A stretch of 8,016 nt of DNA from an uncultured Collinsella sp. (lineage in GTDB: Bacteria; Actinomycetota; Coriobacteriia; Coriobacteriales; Coriobacteriaceae): the NCBI GenBank assembly GCA_937934355.1, contig CALGZY010000132.1, forward strand, positions 1 to 8,016, in the 5' to 3' direction. Below, in pieces: positions 6,440 to 8,016 of this stretch. The notes below the pieces were generated by a model. That model had not been told where the DNA came from. It saw only the letters and a list, made by a program, of their open reading frames with translations, and made no database searches. The translations under genes and the position numbers were made by a program. Every line of letters starts with the position of its first letter. Positions within the stretch are counted from its first letter, which is position 1.

Positions 6440-6487
6440 GGTAAAACGTTTTTGCACCGCTCACGGTGATAAATCGACCGTTTACCG
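6440..6487. repeat. Nested inverted repeats with CGGTAAA/ACCGTTTACCG
   Basis: An outer pair, CGGTAAA (6440-6446) with TTTACCG (6481-6487), encloses a perfect hairpin CACCG-CTCA-CGGTG (6455-6468). The right end is the full 11-mer ACCGTTTACCG (6477-6487), which matches the arms of the inverted repeat at 6677-6706 with one change. It lies upstream of the PTS promoter; possibly a binding site for a second regulator. Confidence 0.55.
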
Positions 6488-6513
6488 CTCGTTAACACTT
6501 CTACCTGCGGTTT

Positions 6514-6537
6514 TGAAACCGTTTCGAAACGCTTTGG
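6514..6537. promoter_or_regulatory. cre-like/LacI-type operator pair
   Basis: TGAAACCGTTTCGA (6514-6527) resembles the catabolite-responsive cre pattern TGNAANCGNTNNCA, failing at the penultimate C. It overlaps a second imperfect copy, TCGAAACGCTTTGG (6524-6537). The middle is a perfect palindrome CGTTTCGAAACG (6520-6531). A LacI-family regulator is a plausible ligand; none is encoded in the window. Confidence 0.35.
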
Positions 6538-6676
6538 CAAAAGTTCGGGACTTTTCCTGTGCCTAAACAACGCAGGGCGGCTAAAAATAGCGTAAAGAAA
6601 AATTGCAGGTCATTGTGAAGATTTGTGAATTGGTCTTTTTGACTTAATACCAGTTAGAACCCAGTTTTGAGATTAT

Positions 6677-6706
6677 CGGTGAACGGTAGTTTTCGACCGT
6701 TCACCG
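6677..6706. repeat. Perfect 11-bp inverted repeat
   Basis: CGGTGAACGGT (6677-6687) and ACCGTTCACCG (6696-6706) are exact reverse complements around an 8-nt spacer. No T tract follows on either strand, so it is not an intrinsic terminator. The right half, from TCGACCGTT on, repeats 6474-6487 with one mismatch in 14. Confidence 0.8.
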
Positions 6707-6912
6707 GAGAATTGCAATCGTTTGCAGCTGTTTTCCCAGATGAATTAGGGGAACCCGATGGAGCGCTTGCGCGATCACAGGAAATTTTGGCATTTGTCCT
6801 TATCCCCCACGCGCCAAACTCCGGCATCCAAAATGAGCTAAAAGCTCACGCTAATCGTTTTCAATCATTACTTACTCAGTATCCGTAATTATTTATCGTT
6901 TATCGTTAATTC

Positions 6913-6932
6913 TGATATGATACAAGTATCAT
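6913..6932 (+). promoter_or_regulatory. Promoter and overlapping palindromic operator of the DUF2975-Xre operon
   Basis: TGATATGAT (6913-6921) is a good extended -10 box about 35 bp before the start codon. The 16-bp palindrome ATGATAC-AA-GTATCAT (6917-6932) overlaps it and the predicted transcription start. Autoregulation by the Xre-type protein encoded downstream is the simplest reading, by inference. Confidence 0.6.
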
Positions 6933-6955
6933 CCCAAACGCCGATTGGAGGGGTT

Positions 6956-7594
6956 ATGGTCCATCGAAACGCATCTATATCGAATGAAACCATCAGCCGC
7001 GAACAGACGGTAGCCAAACTGAGGAAGCTCGCTCGCATCTGCAAATGGGCCACGATCTGCATTACCACCGCGCTCGCTCTGGGGCTCCTCGCAGTCATTG
7101 CGATTGACCTTCTAATCATATTGCCTGGCCTCTCCCAAGGCCCGTGTCTCCAATCCGTAGAACTTCAAGCCGGCGAAGGGCCGTGCCTTGCTATCGTCGG
7201 TACCGATGCGCAGGCCCCACTTATGCTCGTCGCACACGATGGTCACACTGCCATAGGGAGCCTCTTGATGACATGTCTCGCGCTTACCATCGCGATAAGC
7301 GTGCGTAGGCTTTTCTTCAACATTGAAAAGGAAGGCAGGCCCTTTGACCTTGAATGTAACCAGACACTTCGTAAAGTAGGACATTTATTCCTTATCGGCG
7401 GCGTTGCCGTGAGGCTTCTTGGCGCCGTAATCACGGGAATGATACTCTCAGGATTTGGCGGCAGCTTTACGGATGCGTTCGTCGGCCAGTTATTCGAGCC
7501 CTCCATGCTCTTTGCAGGCCTGATTATTTGCCTGATTGCCAGCATCTTCCGCTACGGGTATATCCTGCAAAAACAAGATGACGAGTTGCTCTAG
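6956..7594 (+). CDS. DUF2975-family four-helix membrane protein
   Basis: A 212-residue inner-membrane protein of unknown function. I choose the ATG at 6956 rather than 6917: GGAGGGG lies 5-11 bases before it, and the earlier ATG sits within the promoter. Four hydrophobic segments are seen at about 31-56, 97-117, 141-164 and 180-200. The motif RRLFFNIEKEGRPF (117-130) before helix 3 and the C-terminal AGLIICLIASIFRYGYILQKQDDELL (187-212) are typical of DUF2975. The loop after helix 1 (57-96) contains GPCL twice (Cys64, Cys77), possibly a disulfide if it faces outward. DUF2975 genes are commonly paired with a small YozG-like Xre regulator, exactly as here, with 9 nt between the genes. Function is unknown; such pairs may sense envelope or growth state, which is a guess. 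Confidence 0.88.
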   Translation: MVHRNASISNETISREQTVAKLRKLARICKWATICITTALALGLLAVIAIDLLIILPGLSQGPCLQSVELQAGEGPCLAIVGTDAQAPLMLVAHDGHTAIGSLLMTCLALTIAISVRRLFFNIEKEGRPFDLECNQTLRKVGHLFLIGGVAVRLLGAVITGMILSGFGGSFTDAFVGQLFEPSMLFAGLIICLIASIFRYGYILQKQDDELL

Positions 7595-7603
7595 GGGGAA
7601 TCC

Positions 7604-7843
7604 ATGATTATTCTGCGGCTTGACCGCATGCTCGCCGAACGCAAGATCTCATCCAAAGAGCTTGCGGAACGTGTGGGCATCTCCCAGGTCAATATGTCAC
7701 GCATTAAGACGGGCAAGGTTTCTGCCATACGTTTTTCAACTCTTGACGCGATATGCCGGGCACTCGACTGCCAACCGGGCGATGTACTGGAATATATATC
7801 CGACGATGAAGCCGATAGCCTTTTTGGGCTTAAAGATGAATAG
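7604..7843 (+). CDS. Small Xre/YozG-like helix-turn-helix regulator
   Basis: A 79-residue cytoplasmic DNA-binding protein that is essentially one Cro/C1-type helix-turn-helix domain. The pattern LAERKISSKELAERVGISQVNMSRIKTGKVSAIRFSTLDAICRALDCQPGDVLEY (10-63) matches the YozG-like HTH subfamily, with the recognition helix around SQVNMSRIKTG (27-37). A short acidic tail follows (DDEADSLFGLKDE). The AGGGGG ribosome site overlaps the stop codon of the DUF2975 gene, so the two are co-translated. It probably binds the palindrome at 6917-6932 to control the pair; this is inferred from the context. Confidence 0.9.
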   Translation: MIILRLDRMLAERKISSKELAERVGISQVNMSRIKTGKVSAIRFSTLDAICRALDCQPGDVLEYISDDEADSLFGLKDE

Positions 7844-7874
7844 CCATAATTAAACTGCCGATCACGCTCTCAAC

Positions 7875-7919
7875 GCAAATAGCCCGCCAGAACGACTTCC
7901 GTACTGGCGGGCTATTTGC
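7875..7919. terminator. Terminator between convergent genes
   Basis: A perfect 16-bp stem, 7875-7890 with 7904-7919, encloses a 13-nt loop. The core AGCCCGCCAG/CTGGCGGGCT is flanked by AT-rich arms, giving ATTTGC after the GC stem on both strands. It lies between the stop of the Xre gene and the stop of the minus-strand gene, so it may serve both directions. The U tract is short, so it may be a leaky terminator. Confidence 0.8.
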
Positions 7920-7957
7920 TGTCTATCGGCTAGATGCTCGATGAGCCGTGCAACTCT

Positions 7958-8016
7958 TTACGCAAACAGGCCGTAGATGCTGATGTTGGCCTTGGCGTAG
8001 AGGCCGTTAGCATACT
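7958..8016 (-). CDS. C-terminal end of an unidentified minus-strand gene
   Basis: Only the last 18 codons and a TAA stop lie in the window, reading YANGLYAKANISIYGLFA. Third positions are almost all C or G, as in the genes to the left, which supports real coding. The convergent terminator at 7875-7919 fits as its 3' end. The fragment is too short for me to assign a family. Confidence 0.5.
   Translation of the reverse strand, partial: YANGLYAKANISIYGLFA

Larger units (their letters stand above)
6253..6955. other. Repeat-rich 700-bp intergenic region between divergent operons
   Basis: No convincing gene is seen. From left to right it holds the PTS leader with a 12-bp palindrome GGGCGATCGCCC (6311-6322), the operator and promoter (about 6357-6407), nested inverted repeats (6440-6487), a cre-like pair (6514-6537), a TTGTGAA direct repeat (6613-6629), a perfect 11-bp-arm inverted repeat (6677-6706), a small TGAGCT/AGCTCA hairpin (6834-6848) and the promoter of the DUF2975 gene. 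The stretch is more AT-rich than the genes. A 73-codon frame starting with TTG at 6667 lacks a ribosome site and starts at the inverted repeat, so it is not called. Confidence 0.7.

Noticed and set aside
6631..6652. TGGT and ACCA half-sites as a third GntR operator
   Set aside because: The halves are 14 bp apart rather than 4 and the surrounding bases do not match the two good operators.
6440..6706. CRISPR array
   Set aside because: The repeated 11-mers are too short, irregularly spaced and in both orientations; no repeat-spacer periodicity is present.
6667..6888. 73-codon plus-strand frame in the intergenic region
   Set aside because: TTG start at the inverted repeat, no ribosome site, no recognisable family, and ordinary AT-rich codon use unlike local genes.
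6917..6955. Earlier ATG for the DUF2975 gene at 6917
   Set aside because: It falls within the -10 box and palindrome; the ATG at 6956 has a strong ribosome site and better suits the family N-terminus.

Overview
The window looks like chromosomal DNA from a Coriobacteriia gut actinobacterium, probably Collinsella or a close relative. This is inferred from the high GC, strong NNC/NNG third-position bias, the protein style and the gene set; no ribosomal or other marker gene is present to prove it. About three quarters of the window (1 to 6252) is one minus-strand amino-sugar locus. The right quarter holds an unrelated plus-strand regulator/membrane-protein pair and the tail of another minus-strand gene.

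Reading in the direction of transcription (right to left): a roughly 140-nt leader with an extended -10 promoter precedes a five-gene mannose-family PTS operon, IIA (6252-5809), a YajC-like protein (5809-5528), IIB (5491-5009), IIC (4918-4118) and IID (4128-3046). It ends at a strong terminator (2946-2979). A GntR/UTRA regulator (2860-2129) follows with its own promoter. Next is agaS (2014-848), a double-SIS amino-sugar-phosphate deaminase/isomerase with a good -10 box and a palindromic operator, closed by another strong terminator (788-829). Last is the 5' two thirds of a nagA/agaA-type deacetylase (730 to the window edge).

Together these give a coherent route: the PTS imports and phosphorylates an N-acetylated amino sugar, NagA/AgaA removes the acetyl group, and AgaS deaminates and isomerises the amino-sugar phosphate. 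AgaS makes N-acetylgalactosamine (mucin O-glycans) or galactosamine the best guess for substrate. The tagatose-6-phosphate kinase and aldolase expected downstream are not in the window. The same operator core, TGGTAGTAACCA, lies in front of both agaS and the PTS operon, which ties both to the GntR protein between them.

The 700-bp gap 6253-6955 between the divergent operons has no convincing gene. It is rich in inverted repeats, including three full copies of an 11-mer CGGTRAACGGT element and a cre-like pair. To its right a DUF2975 membrane protein (6956-7594) and a small Xre/YozG-like repressor (7604-7843) form an operon whose extended -10 box is covered by a 16-bp palindrome. A perfect 16-bp-stem terminator (7875-7919) separates this pair from the C-terminus of a convergent minus-strand gene.

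The points most worth a second look are the acidic insertion of about 80 residues in IID, the YajC-like gene inside the PTS operon, and the repeat-dense divergent intergenic region.
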